DNA of 64,000 nt from an uncultured Lachnospiraceae bacterium. GTDB lineage: Bacteria; Bacillota; Clostridia; Lachnospirales; Lachnospiraceae. The notes under the pieces were generated by a model. The model made no database searches. It worked only from the letters and a program-made list of their open reading frames with translations, and was not told the origin of the DNA. The stretch's first letter is position 1. Each line of letters begins with the position of its first letter. The stretch lies in assembly GCA_947630925.1 (NCBI GenBank), contig CANRJM010000007.1, positions 27,926-91,925 on the forward strand, written 5' to 3'. Below, piece after piece: positions 7,758 to 16,553 of this stretch. The translations under genes were made by a program, and so were the position numbers.

Positions 7758-10613
7758 CTAATGTGCTTCCTTCCAATCTTTTCCTTCCAGAACCTCTACC
7801 TCCAAAGGTACAGACAACGTAACAGCCTGTTCCATCTCTGACACCAAAATTTTACGCATCGTTTCCTTTTCGTCTTCCGGCGCCTCCACTAATAGTTCAT
7901 CATGCACCTGCAACACAATTCTGGAACGTAATTTCTCTTCGCAGATGCGGTTTGCAACACGAATCATGGCAATCTTGATAATATCTGCCGCCGTCCCCTG
8001 AATCGGAGAATTCATGGCCACGCGTTCTCCAAAATTCCTCTGCATAAAATTACTGGAGCGAAGTTCCGGAACCGGCCGCTTTCTTCCAAACATCGTAACA
8101 GCAAAGCCGGTTTTCCGTGCGCTCTCTACCAGCGCATCAATAAATTCTTTTACCGCAGGATAGGTTGCAAAATACTGGTCAATATATTCCTGCGCTTCTT
8201 TCTTAGATATATTTAAGTCCTGTCCCAGTCCAAAGGAACTGATTCCATATACAATTCCAAAATTGACTGCCTTGGCATTTCTGCGCTGCAAATCCGTTAC
8301 TTCCTCAAACGGCGTATGAAAGACTTTAGACGCCGTACTCCGGTGTATATCCTGATTCTGCCGATACGCTTCAATCAATTCCCTGTCGCCCGACATATGC
8401 GCCAATACACGAAGTTCAATCTGAGAATAATCAGCATCTAAAAAAACACATCCCTGTTTTGGTTTGAAGACTTTACGGATTTCTTTCCCAAGTTCCATCC
8501 GTATCGGAATATTCTGCAGATTTGGATCTGTACTGCTAATCCTTCCCGTTGCAGTAATCGTCTGATGAAACTTACCATGAATCCGCCCATCCTCTTCAAT
8601 AAAAACAGGCAGGCCGTCCGCATAGGTCGATTTTAACTTACTGACCTGGCGGTAGTCCAATATCCTGGCTACAATCGGATCCTCGTGTTTTAGTTTTTCC
8701 AGAATATCTGCTGAAGTCGAATAGCCCGTTTTTGTTTTTTTGGCAAATGGAAGCTTCAGCTTTTCAAATAATATGACTCCTAATTGCTTGGGAGAATTAA
8801 TATTAAATTCCTCTCCCGCTAAATCATAAATATCTGTCTCCAGTGCGGCAATCCGGCGTTCCAACAGCTTAGAAATCTCCTCTAACTCACTGCGGTCGGC
8901 GTGAACGCCTTCCTTCTCCATCTGATACAGATAATATGCCGTCGGCATCTCAATCTGCTCCATCAGATCCCCCATCTCTTGTTCCATCAATTCCCGTCTG
9001 ATGGTATCATAAGCACAAAATGCCACATAGGAAAGATTTCCCAGATATTGCGTCAGCTTTTCTGCCTCTTCCTCACAATCCAGCTCCTCCAAACGCTTTT
9101 TTCCAAAAAAATCAGTATAGGACGGTACCGTTTCTCCTAAAAAATCGCGCGCAATGTCCTCAACATGATAGGTATCTTTCAGCGGATTCAATAAATAGGC
9201 TCCAATGGAAACATCAAAGATTTGATGAAACAGCTTTCTGATATCGGAAATCGTTTCATCTGCAAAAGCCTGTTGGTTTGGCGGCGGCGTTTCTGCAGTA
9301 CGTTTTTCTTCTGCAGTCGTCAGATGCATAGCGTTTTTCCAGTCTAAAATCGCAATCCGTTCCGCTTTTTCTGCCAACTGACGGTACATCTGAAGTAAAA
9401 ACTCCGCAGATAACTCCTCCGATACAAACATACATACTGTTACCGCTTTTTCTGCCTGATACGTAATGCTCATGCCCAAAAATGGATATGCTGCCGCTTT
9501 TTTTACTTCCTCTCCGATAAAAACTTCCTGACTTTCTTCATCAAACGCCAAACTGAGCTGTCTGCCCGTCTTTTTTTTCCATTTCTTTTTTTCAGCGCCG
9601 CTATTCGTCCACTCGTCTCCCAAAAAGCCTACCGCCGCCAACTTTGCTCCCGTCTGCCGGAATTCCTTGATAAGCTGTTTTACCTGCGTCTCTTTTGTCA
9701 GGACTTCAAACGTTTTCTCAACAGTTACCGCATTCGATATCACAGATGGGTCAAACCGTTTTTCTAAGGATTTCAGTTCTAGTTTTTTAATCCATTCAAA
9801 TGCTTCCTCTGTAAACAAATTCCCATACTTCGCTTCCTCAAAAGAAAACTCCACCGGACAGTCCGTCTGGATCGTCGCCAGTTTTTTACTTAAGAAAGCC
9901 AAATCTTTATTTGACCGAAGCAGTTCCCTTGCCCTCTTTGGCTCTACCTGCTCCAGATTTTCATACGCCGCCTCTAACGAAGGAAACGCAGCAAGAATCT
10001 TTTCTGCAGTCTTCTGGCCAATTCCCGGTACCCCCGGAATATTATCAGAAGCATCGCCCATCAGCCCTTTCATATCAATTACCTGCTTTGGCGTAATCCC
10101 AAACTTTTCAACTACATCCTTTGCATAATAGTCTTCTATCTCTGTCCCTCCGCGCTTCGTCTTCGGAATCCGAATTAAAATATGCTCTGATGCCAGTTGA
10201 AGCAAATCGCGATCGCCGGATAACAGTGATACTTCCTTCCCTTCGTCCTGCGCTAAGACAGCAATCGTTCCTAAAATATCATCTGCTTCATACCCCGCCT
10301 GCATAATGACCGGAACCTGCATGGCACGCAGAACTTCCTGGATGACCGGAACCTGTTGGCTTAATTCTTCCGGCATCGGTTTTCGCGTCCCCTTATAATC
10401 CGCATACATCTCATGGCGAAAAGTCGGCTGTTTCACATCAAACGCAACCGTAAGATAATCCGGCTGCTCTTCCTCCAGAATTTTGAACATGATATTTAAA
10501 AATCCATATACGGCATTCGTATGCAGTCCCTGCGAATTGCTTAGATCAGGGACTCCATAATATGCGCGGTTTAAGATACTGTGTCCGTCAATCAATACTA
10601 ATTTTTCACTCAA
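7758..10613 (-). CDS. polA: DNA polymerase I
   Basis: Repair and Okazaki-fragment polymerase. The 951-residue protein has an N-terminal 5'-nuclease domain (residues 1-290, including GDRDLLQLA and MGDASDNIPGVPGIG), a middle 3'-5' exonuclease-like domain (about 310-530) and a family A polymerase domain. Polymerase motifs are intact: A (DADYSQIELRVLAH, about 724-737), B (RRNAKAVNFGIVYG, about 776-789) and C (QVHDEL, about 900). The middle domain has no clear DxE metal-binding motif where exonuclease I is expected, so proofreading is probably lost, as in many Gram-positive Pol I enzymes. coaE follows in the same unit. Confidence 0.97.
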   Translation of the reverse strand: MSEKLVLIDGHSILNRAYYGVPDLSNSQGLHTNAVYGFLNIMFKILEEEQPDYLTVAFDVKQPTFRHEMYADYKGTRKPMPEELSQQVPVIQEVLRAMQVPVIMQAGYEADDILGTIAVLAQDEGKEVSLLSGDRDLLQLASEHILIRIPKTKRGGTEIEDYYAKDVVEKFGITPKQVIDMKGLMGDASDNIPGVPGIGQKTAEKILAAFPSLEAAYENLEQVEPKRARELLRSNKDLAFLSKKLATIQTDCPVEFSFEEAKYGNLFTEEAFEWIKKLELKSLEKRFDPSVISNAVTVEKTFEVLTKETQVKQLIKEFRQTGAKLAAVGFLGDEWTNSGAEKKKWKKKTGRQLSLAFDEESQEVFIGEEVKKAAAYPFLGMSITYQAEKAVTVCMFVSEELSAEFLLQMYRQLAEKAERIAILDWKNAMHLTTAEEKRTAETPPPNQQAFADETISDIRKLFHQIFDVSIGAYLLNPLKDTYHVEDIARDFLGETVPSYTDFFGKKRLEELDCEEEAEKLTQYLGNLSYVAFCAYDTIRRELMEQEMGDLMEQIEMPTAYYLYQMEKEGVHADRSELEEISKLLERRIAALETDIYDLAGEEFNINSPKQLGVILFEKLKLPFAKKTKTGYSTSADILEKLKHEDPIVARILDYRQVSKLKSTYADGLPVFIEEDGRIHGKFHQTITATGRISSTDPNLQNIPIRMELGKEIRKVFKPKQGCVFLDADYSQIELRVLAHMSGDRELIEAYRQNQDIHRSTASKVFHTPFEEVTDLQRRNAKAVNFGIVYGISSFGLGQDLNISKKEAQEYIDQYFATYPAVKEFIDALVESARKTGFAVTMFGRKRPVPELRSSNFMQRNFGERVAMNSPIQGTAADIIKIAMIRVANRICEEKLRSRIVLQVHDELLVEAPEDEKETMRKILVSEMEQAVTLSVPLEVEVLEGKDWKEAH

Positions 10614-10650
10614 CTTTAGCCATCCTTTCTATTAGAGAACTATCATCATT

Positions 10651-13600
10651 TCAATCCTTTTTCCACGTTACCTGACTGCCATGATTGCCTTTTGTTACGA
10701 TTAATTGGTTGGGGATCTGTTCTTTTAATTCATTGACATGGGAAATGACTCCCACTAAACGGTTTCCACCCGCCAATTCCAGCAACACCCTGACTGCGGT
10801 GTCTCTTACCTCCTCGCTCAGCGAACCAAAGCCTTCATCTACAAACATGGTATCAATATGCGTTTTTCCTACTGTATTCTGCACAACATCCGCCATACCA
10901 AGAGCCATAGAAAGAGAAGCTAAAAAGGTCTCCCCTCCCGATAACGTGTGGGCGTCCCTGCTCTTTCCTGTCGCCGGATTGTAAACGTCCAGATCCAGAC
11001 CGCTCTCTCCCTGCCCTGTCTTATCCAAATCGCGGCACTGTAACAGGAACCGGTTTGCTGTCATCTTTTGGAGACGTTTATTTGCCGCCTGAATAATTTT
11101 CTTAAAATATTGTCTCTGCACATACGTCTGAAAATGTACTCTGCCGTTTGCCACACTGTTAAGCGATGCCATAACCTTTCTATGCGCCGCCAAAGTCCCC
11201 TGCTCTTTTAACAGGCGTTCCACACGCGCAAAGATTTTAGCATTTGTCTGATGCTGGTAGCTTAACTTCCGGATCCACTCATTTTTTTGTTCCTTTTTCT
11301 CCTGCAAACTGCAAAGCTGTTTCTGAATCTCATCGACTGACGCTTTTTTTCTTCCGGCAATACGCTGTTCCAGTGTCTCTAACCTCGTATCGTTCTGTAA
11401 CTTTTTTCTTTCATATTGCTGAATAGACTGTTCTCGCTCCTGCTGACCTGCATAAAGACTGCGTGCGGCAAAATATGCCTCTTTACCGGCAAAACCATTT
11501 CGTTTCCAAGCCTCGCAAAAAAGAGTTTCTGCCTCTGCCTCCTCCGTATACAATTTCTTAAGAAGTTTTTGGTTGGCTTCTCTCTCCCCAAGTAAAGTAT
11601 CATATTTCCTTTTCCATTGTACCGCATTTTCTTCTGCCTGTGCAACTTCTGCGGAAAGCTGTTCCAACTGTCCCTCAAGCTCTTTCTGCTCCTTCTGCCC
11701 TTCACTGCCTGATCGGATGCTGACTTTGCTTTGCAGCAGCCCTTTCTGCACCTCCAGCTCCCGGAGTTCCATTTCTGTCCGTCTTCCCTTCTCTTCCCTT
11801 TCCTGCAGCTTGTCCCGGTACTTCTGTATCTCCTTTACGATATCATCTGTTTTTTTCTGTTTGATCTCTTTTTCTTTCTTTTCCTCCTGCAGGATAGAAA
11901 GCTTCTGTTTTTGCTTTTGTATCTCCTGGTCATTTTTCTCATATTCCTTTTGGAAGATTTCCGGAAGGGCAGCATTTTCCGGTTCCTCCCCAGCCGATAG
12001 TCCCAGTTCTTCTTCCGGCTGTTGCCCTAAATCAAATAACTTTTCTCCACTCTGTATCAAATCCTGTTTCCCTTTTTCCACCAGACTTTTCTGCGCTTGT
12101 ACTGATTGCTGATGGAACTCTTTTTTCTGCTGCGCCTGCTGCTCTTTCTCCTTTGCCGCCTCTAACTCATCCTTCGTCACCGTCCCGTTTGCCTGCTTCG
12201 CAGGAGCCGGATGCTCTATGGAGCCGCAGACCGGACACGGCTGTCCCTTTTGCAGTTCTTTTGCAAGGAAATAGGACTGTGCGGCAATATAGGCGTCGCT
12301 TTTATCTTCATATTCCTGCCGGCATTTTTTCCAATACCGCATGATCTGCGCCAATGCCTTTTCTTCCTCATATAATTGTCTCCACTGCGCAAAGAACGCC
12401 CGGTAAGCCCTTTCAAAATCCTCTAACCTCTCTTTTCTCCCCTCTGCCTGCAATCGTTTCTGCTCCTCCTTCTCCAGAGAAAGCTCCAATCCCTGATGCA
12501 GCTCCAACCACCGCTCAGTTTCTTCTTTCTCCTGTTCCAGTTTCTGCCCTTCTTCCCTGCACGCATTTTGCTCTTTCCGATTTTGATCCAGTTCCCTCTT
12601 TTTCGTTTCCAGTTTTTCCAAACACCGGTCAAGCTGGGATAAGTGTTCCAATTCTTCTGTGATTTGGTGAATCCGCCTTAACAACGCCGGCTGTTTTTCC
12701 CGGTATTCCCTATTTTTTCTTTCTTTCCTCTCTACAGCTTCTTCCAACTGCTCTCTGTATTCCTTTTCAATAACCTCCTGTTTCTTTTTCTCCGCCTCGG
12801 CGCGTATCCGCTCCTCATGTCGCCTGAGATATTCCTCTTCATATTTTTGGACGTCTTGCGCACGTTTTGCAAGCTCGCTCTGCTTCTTTAAATCCTCCAT
12901 CTTCTCCTTTTGAGACAAAAGCTCCTTTTGAATCATCTCCTCTCTTTCCAAATTCGCAATATCTTGATTTAAAGAAAGCTTTTCCTGATATGCCTGGTTC
13001 GCTTCCGCCTGCTGACGCTCCAATGCCTCTAACTCTTTTTTCTCCTCTGCCAATAACACTTTCGTTTTATTAATGCTTTCCTCTAAAAATTCTTGTATTC
13101 TTTCCGCATCGGTTTCCAAAAACGGAAGCGTCTGTTCCCACTCTGCCTCATTCCCTGTGCATTCCAGGATAACGCCCCGAACCGATTCATGGAGCTGCGT
13201 GAGATTTTCCTGAAAACTTTTTTGGCTTTCCCTGTACTCTTCCAGAATCTTTCGCTCAATTTTCTCGTAGACTCCTGTTGCAAAAATCTGTTGAAAAATC
13301 TCTTTCCGTTTCCCGGTCCTATCCATAATCAATTCCTGAAACTCTCCCTGCGCGATCATGGCAATTTTATGAAACTGCTCTGCCGTCAGACCGATAATCT
13401 CCTGAATCTTTTGATTGGTGTCGTTAACCTTGCCGACAAACTCCTTCCCATCCGGTAAGATCAAAGAGACCCTTGCAGGCTGCCTGGTAATCCCATACAC
13501 TCCCTCTTTATTTTTCCTCTTTGCTTTTCTGTCATAGGCCGGATAACGTTTTACCGTATATCTCTGGCGTTCCCCATGCGCGCCATAAGAGAAAGTAAAG

Positions 13601-13836
13601 GCAACATAAGTCTCTATTGTATCAGAAGCATATTCGCTTCTCATCATATATCCTTTTCTCTCCCTACCGCTCATTGTATCATAGAGAGCAAACATAATCG
13701 CGTCAAAAATTGTTGATTTTCCGGAGCCCGTATCTCCTGCGATTAAAAAAAGTCCATGATCAACTGCCGTAAAATCAATTGTCTCGACACGGCCATAAGA
13801 GCCAAAGGCCGACATAACTAATTTTTCAGGCTTCAT
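10651..13836 (-). CDS. sbcC: Nuclease SbcCD subunit C
   Basis: SMC/Rad50-like ATPase that, with SbcD, cuts DNA hairpins and protein-blocked ends. The 1061-residue protein has Walker A GDTGSGKST near residue 35, two long charged coiled coils, the zinc hook CPVC near residue 535, the ABC signature LSGGETFLASLS near residue 955 and Walker B TMFVDEGFGSLS near 995. Its ATG overlaps the sbcD stop (ATGA), so translation is coupled. The gap to polA is only 37 bases, so sbcDC-polA-coaE may be one unit. Confidence 0.96.
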   Translation of the reverse strand: MKPEKLVMSAFGSYGRVETIDFTAVDHGLFLIAGDTGSGKSTIFDAIMFALYDTMSGRERKGYMMRSEYASDTIETYVAFTFSYGAHGERQRYTVKRYPAYDRKAKRKNKEGVYGITRQPARVSLILPDGKEFVGKVNDTNQKIQEIIGLTAEQFHKIAMIAQGEFQELIMDRTGKRKEIFQQIFATGVYEKIERKILEEYRESQKSFQENLTQLHESVRGVILECTGNEAEWEQTLPFLETDAERIQEFLEESINKTKVLLAEEKKELEALERQQAEANQAYQEKLSLNQDIANLEREEMIQKELLSQKEKMEDLKKQSELAKRAQDVQKYEEEYLRRHEERIRAEAEKKKQEVIEKEYREQLEEAVERKERKNREYREKQPALLRRIHQITEELEHLSQLDRCLEKLETKKRELDQNRKEQNACREEGQKLEQEKEETERWLELHQGLELSLEKEEQKRLQAEGRKERLEDFERAYRAFFAQWRQLYEEEKALAQIMRYWKKCRQEYEDKSDAYIAAQSYFLAKELQKGQPCPVCGSIEHPAPAKQANGTVTKDELEAAKEKEQQAQQKKEFHQQSVQAQKSLVEKGKQDLIQSGEKLFDLGQQPEEELGLSAGEEPENAALPEIFQKEYEKNDQEIQKQKQKLSILQEEKKEKEIKQKKTDDIVKEIQKYRDKLQEREEKGRRTEMELRELEVQKGLLQSKVSIRSGSEGQKEQKELEGQLEQLSAEVAQAEENAVQWKRKYDTLLGEREANQKLLKKLYTEEAEAETLFCEAWKRNGFAGKEAYFAARSLYAGQQEREQSIQQYERKKLQNDTRLETLEQRIAGRKKASVDEIQKQLCSLQEKKEQKNEWIRKLSYQHQTNAKIFARVERLLKEQGTLAAHRKVMASLNSVANGRVHFQTYVQRQYFKKIIQAANKRLQKMTANRFLLQCRDLDKTGQGESGLDLDVYNPATGKSRDAHTLSGGETFLASLSMALGMADVVQNTVGKTHIDTMFVDEGFGSLSEEVRDTAVRVLLELAGGNRLVGVISHVNELKEQIPNQLIVTKGNHGSQVTWKKD

Positions 13837-14999
13837 TCCTGCTCCTCCTCTACCTCTTCCAAAATTTTCAGGAACCTCTCTTTCTCCTGTTCGTTCATTT
13901 CACGTCCCGACATATCCAGAAAAAAAGTCTGAAATGCTTCAAACGGAGTACTTTCCCCTATAGGGACGGCTTCCTCCTGTAAAAGCCTTTTTGTCCGCGT
14001 ATTCTCAACCTGGATTTCTAAAATATGGTCGTAAAAATGTTCCAAATATTCTTTTGGGCGCTCTACCATATCTTCATCCGTCAAAGTAATGCTGACATAA
14101 TCATGGCAGACTTTCTCTTCCTGCGTCAATTCCGCCAAAGTCCCAAAAAGCCTGCGCACCCTCCTCAAAGGTGTTACCGGCAAATGGCGGCATACCACTT
14201 TTCCTTTTTCTTCGAGCCCGACCACTGTAATATATTTTACCTGCTCTGCTTCGCTGACGGAATAAGGATATAAAGTTCCACAGTAACGGATATTCGGTTG
14301 TCCCATATCCTGCGGACTGTGAATATGCCCCAAAGCCACATAATCAAATTCCTTTACTAATCCAACATCCACAATATCCAAACCGCCAACATACAGGCGA
14401 GGCGTCTCAGAATCACACTGCACGGGTTCTCTCCCTGCGTTTGCATAAAATTGATGAGAAATCAAAACATTTCTCTGGTTCCAGTCAATGGTTTCCTGCT
14501 GTAACAAAAACCGAATGGCGTCATTGGAATTTTGTATCTTTTCTGCTCCGGGCAAATGGCGGATCATTCCCGGCTTGGTATATGGCAATAAATAGAAATG
14601 AACGGTGCCAAATGCATCCTGAAGCGTTACCTTCTGTAATCTCTCCCCCTCCTCCTGAGGCGGAAATACAGCAATATGAATATGATGCCTTGCCAGAAAA
14701 CTGCTCCCATAGGACAAACGCTGCGCGGAATCATGGTTTCCTGCAATCACCAAAACTTCGATTTGCTTTTTACGGGCAGAAATTGAGTCCAATGCCAAAA
14801 AAAATTCTTCTAAAAGAGTCATAGCGGCTGCGGAAGGAATGGTACGGTCATAAATATCTCCTGCTATTACAATGGCGTCAGGTTCCTCCTGCTCAGCAAC
14901 TTTTATTATATGACGAAGCAGATCCCTCTGCTCTTCTAACAACTCATACCCATGCATTATCTTTCCAAAATGCAGATCGGATAAATGTAAAAATTTCAT
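13833..14999 (-). CDS. sbcD: Nuclease SbcCD subunit D
   Basis: Mre11-like metallophosphoesterase, the nuclease subunit of SbcCD. The 388-residue product starts MKFLHLSDLHFGK with the metal-binding D-x-H, followed by AGDIYDR (about residue 60), GNHDS (about 95) and GHIHSPQ (about 220), the phosphoesterase motifs in order. The frame is open for 80 more codons upstream, but ATG 14999 has GGGAG before it and is where the fold begins. It overlaps sbcC by 4 bases. A promoter is present about 85 bases upstream. Confidence 0.95.
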   Translation of the reverse strand: MKFLHLSDLHFGKIMHGYELLEEQRDLLRHIIKVAEQEEPDAIVIAGDIYDRTIPSAAAMTLLEEFFLALDSISARKKQIEVLVIAGNHDSAQRLSYGSSFLARHHIHIAVFPPQEEGERLQKVTLQDAFGTVHFYLLPYTKPGMIRHLPGAEKIQNSNDAIRFLLQQETIDWNQRNVLISHQFYANAGREPVQCDSETPRLYVGGLDIVDVGLVKEFDYVALGHIHSPQDMGQPNIRYCGTLYPYSVSEAEQVKYITVVGLEEKGKVVCRHLPVTPLRRVRRLFGTLAELTQEEKVCHDYVSITLTDEDMVERPKEYLEHFYDHILEIQVENTRTKRLLQEEAVPIGESTPFEAFQTFFLDMSGREMNEQEKERFLKILEEVEEEQE

Positions 15000-15083
15000 A
15001 TCTCTCCCTTTCCAAAAAACAAAGAAATGCCTGAATTTCTCCTCAGGTATATCGTTCTGCCGTAATTTGCATTTTCTACTTTG

Positions 15084-15112
15084 ATTATATACAAATCGCA
15101 CTATCCTTACAA
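15084..15112 (-). promoter_or_regulatory. Promoter of sbcDC
   Basis: On the minus strand, TTGTAA (15112-15107), 17 bases, TATAAT (15089-15084). It lies within the 250-base gap between sbcD and the tRNA. No other gene is visible in that gap. Confidence 0.6.
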
Positions 15113-15194
15113 TAACAAAAGGCAAAATCCATACCTGTCTTTCTGCGTCAAGACTAAAAAAAGCCGCAATAAAATTGATTGAAAGAAGAAAAAC

Positions 15195-15223
15195 TTGACA
15201 AATATACAAAGAAATGATATGAT
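15195..15223 (+). promoter_or_regulatory. Promoter of tRNA-Leu
   Basis: TTGACA (15195-15200), 17 bases, TATGAT (15218-15223). It lies about 27 bases before the mature tRNA 5' end. Confidence 0.8.
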
Positions 15224-15249
15224 AACCCATGTTGTGCAATACAATACAT

Positions 15250-15332
15250 GCATCAGTGGCGGAACGGCAGACGCAACGGACTCAAAATCCGTCGAGGGCG
15301 ACCTTGTGTGGGTTCAAATCCCACCTGATGCA
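15250..15332 (+). tRNA. tRNA-Leu (anticodon CAA)
   Basis: 83-nt class II tRNA. The acceptor stem GCATCAG (15250-15256) pairs with CTGATGC (15325-15331), with discriminator A at 15332. The anticodon arm ACGGA/TCCGT holds the loop CTCAAAA with anticodon CAA at 15283-15285, reading TTG. There is a long variable arm and a T-arm GTGGG/CCCAC with TTCAAAT. CCA is not encoded. It has its own consensus promoter. The 111 bases after it contain only a 7-bp inverted repeat (15356-15362/15381-15387) with no T-tract. Confidence 0.96.
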
Positions 15333-15443
15333 TTTCTTACTGATTTTACCATATCCCGGCTAATGCACGAATCCAAGCGATAGCCGGCGAGAGGTTATCT
15401 CCAACAGTATCAATTGGTATCTTTCTTTCCAATTTTTCCCTGA

Positions 15444-15752
15444 CTAAACAAAGAGCTGAATCAGAAAATCAACGATACAGGCTCCGGCCGCTACCGTTAA
15501 AAGCCCTTTTTTCCAATACGCCAGAATCATTGCAGCCATCATACCCGCAACTGCAGATAGAACGCCGTCTGTAGAATAAAGAATGGCTGGAAATGTCATT
15601 GCGCCAAGTACCGCATAAGGAATATAGTCAAAAAATGATTTCCAAAAAGGATTGGTTATTTTCCCCCTGCTTAATACAAACGGTACTGCACGAATGAGAT
15701 AAGTCACTCCTGCCATCACGCCCAAATACCTCAAAAACGTCTGCCATTCCAT
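15444..15752 (-). CDS. azlD: AzlD-like branched-chain amino acid exporter subunit
   Basis: Small partner of the AzlCD exporter for branched-chain amino acids and their analogues. The 102-residue protein has about four hydrophobic segments, and the family pattern YLIRAVPFVL (about 18-27) followed by IPYAVLGAMTFPAIL (about 44-58). It starts one base after the azlC stop. Its ribosome site AAAGGA lies inside the last codons of azlC, which indicates translational coupling. Confidence 0.88.
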   Translation of the reverse strand: MEWQTFLRYLGVMAGVTYLIRAVPFVLSRGKITNPFWKSFFDYIPYAVLGAMTFPAILYSTDGVLSAVAGMMAAMILAYWKKGLLTVAAGACIVDFLIQLFV

Positions 15753-15753
15753 T

Positions 15754-16467
15754 CTAATTTATCCTTTCTGATTCTTTCTTTTCACAAACCAAATCCCAAA
15801 ACGCGCCGATCACAGCCGCCGCCACTGCGCAGATAATTATGACAAAACCGGAAGATAAACGGTTTACGGCAGGCAGCCAACGAAATCCACAACTCAATAT
15901 CACTGCAATCAAAATTACCATAAATATCTTTTTATCCTCCCTTGCCTTTGGAAAAATAATTGCAATAAACATCCCATAGATTGCAATTCCCATAGAGGAA
16001 CTGATCATTTCCGGGAGAACATCCCCCAGCAATGCTCCGGCAAGCGTACCGGCAAGCCATCCAAAATATGGCAGCATAATCAATCCATACATATAATGGC
16101 GGCTAATGTCAGTCTTCCGGTTCATCGCTACGGCAAATATTTCATCTGTAATTCCTGCCCCTACTGCCCAACGGTGAACGGTATGAAAGGACTGATCCGT
16201 CTTTTGAGAAAGCGATAAGGACATCAATGCATATCGGATATTAATCACCAACTCCGACAGCGCCATTTCCACCAAAGTTCCTCCCGTTACCATAATTTCC
16301 AGACCTGCAAACTGTCCTGCAGAAGTCAGATTCAGCATAGAGATCAGTGCCGCCTGCCACCATTTCATTCCAACGGAAACAGCCATCAGGCCAAAAGTAA
16401 AACTGACGGACAGATAACCAAGTGCAATCGGAATCCCATCCTTCATTCCCTGTCGTATTTCCTGCAT
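15754..16467 (-). CDS. azlC: AzlC-like branched-chain amino acid exporter subunit
   Basis: Main membrane subunit of the AzlCD exporter. The 237-residue product starts MQEIRQGMKDGIPIALGY, typical of the family, and continues through about seven membrane spans. GLMAVSVGMKWWQAALIS (about 26-43) and TSAGQFAGL (about 49-57) are recognisable AzlC segments. ATG 16467 is preferred over one 12 codons upstream, because AAGGGAAGA lies before it and homology begins there. It forms a two-gene unit with azlD. No regulator gene is adjacent. Confidence 0.88.
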   Translation of the reverse strand: MQEIRQGMKDGIPIALGYLSVSFTFGLMAVSVGMKWWQAALISMLNLTSAGQFAGLEIMVTGGTLVEMALSELVINIRYALMSLSLSQKTDQSFHTVHRWAVGAGITDEIFAVAMNRKTDISRHYMYGLIMLPYFGWLAGTLAGALLGDVLPEMISSSMGIAIYGMFIAIIFPKAREDKKIFMVILIAVILSCGFRWLPAVNRLSSGFVIIICAVAAAVIGAFWDLVCEKKESERIN

Positions 16468-16553
16468 ATCAACTCTTCCCTTTACAAGCCAAAAGCACCG
16501 CATTCCCAGAATACGATGCTTTTTCTATTTTAATTCTTTTTTTACCTTTTCCT

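Noticed and set aside
11573..12112. Ser/Phe/Cys-rich plus-strand frame
   Set aside because: Antisense of the SbcC coiled coil (Glu/Gln/Lys codons).
15000..15239. N-terminal extension of sbcD
   Set aside because: The extra 80 residues have no family match and overlap the sbcD promoter and a tRNA promoter.
15356..15387. Inverted repeat CCGGCTA/TAGCCGG after the tRNA as a terminator
   Set aside because: The loop is 18 bases and no T-tract follows, so termination is not supported.
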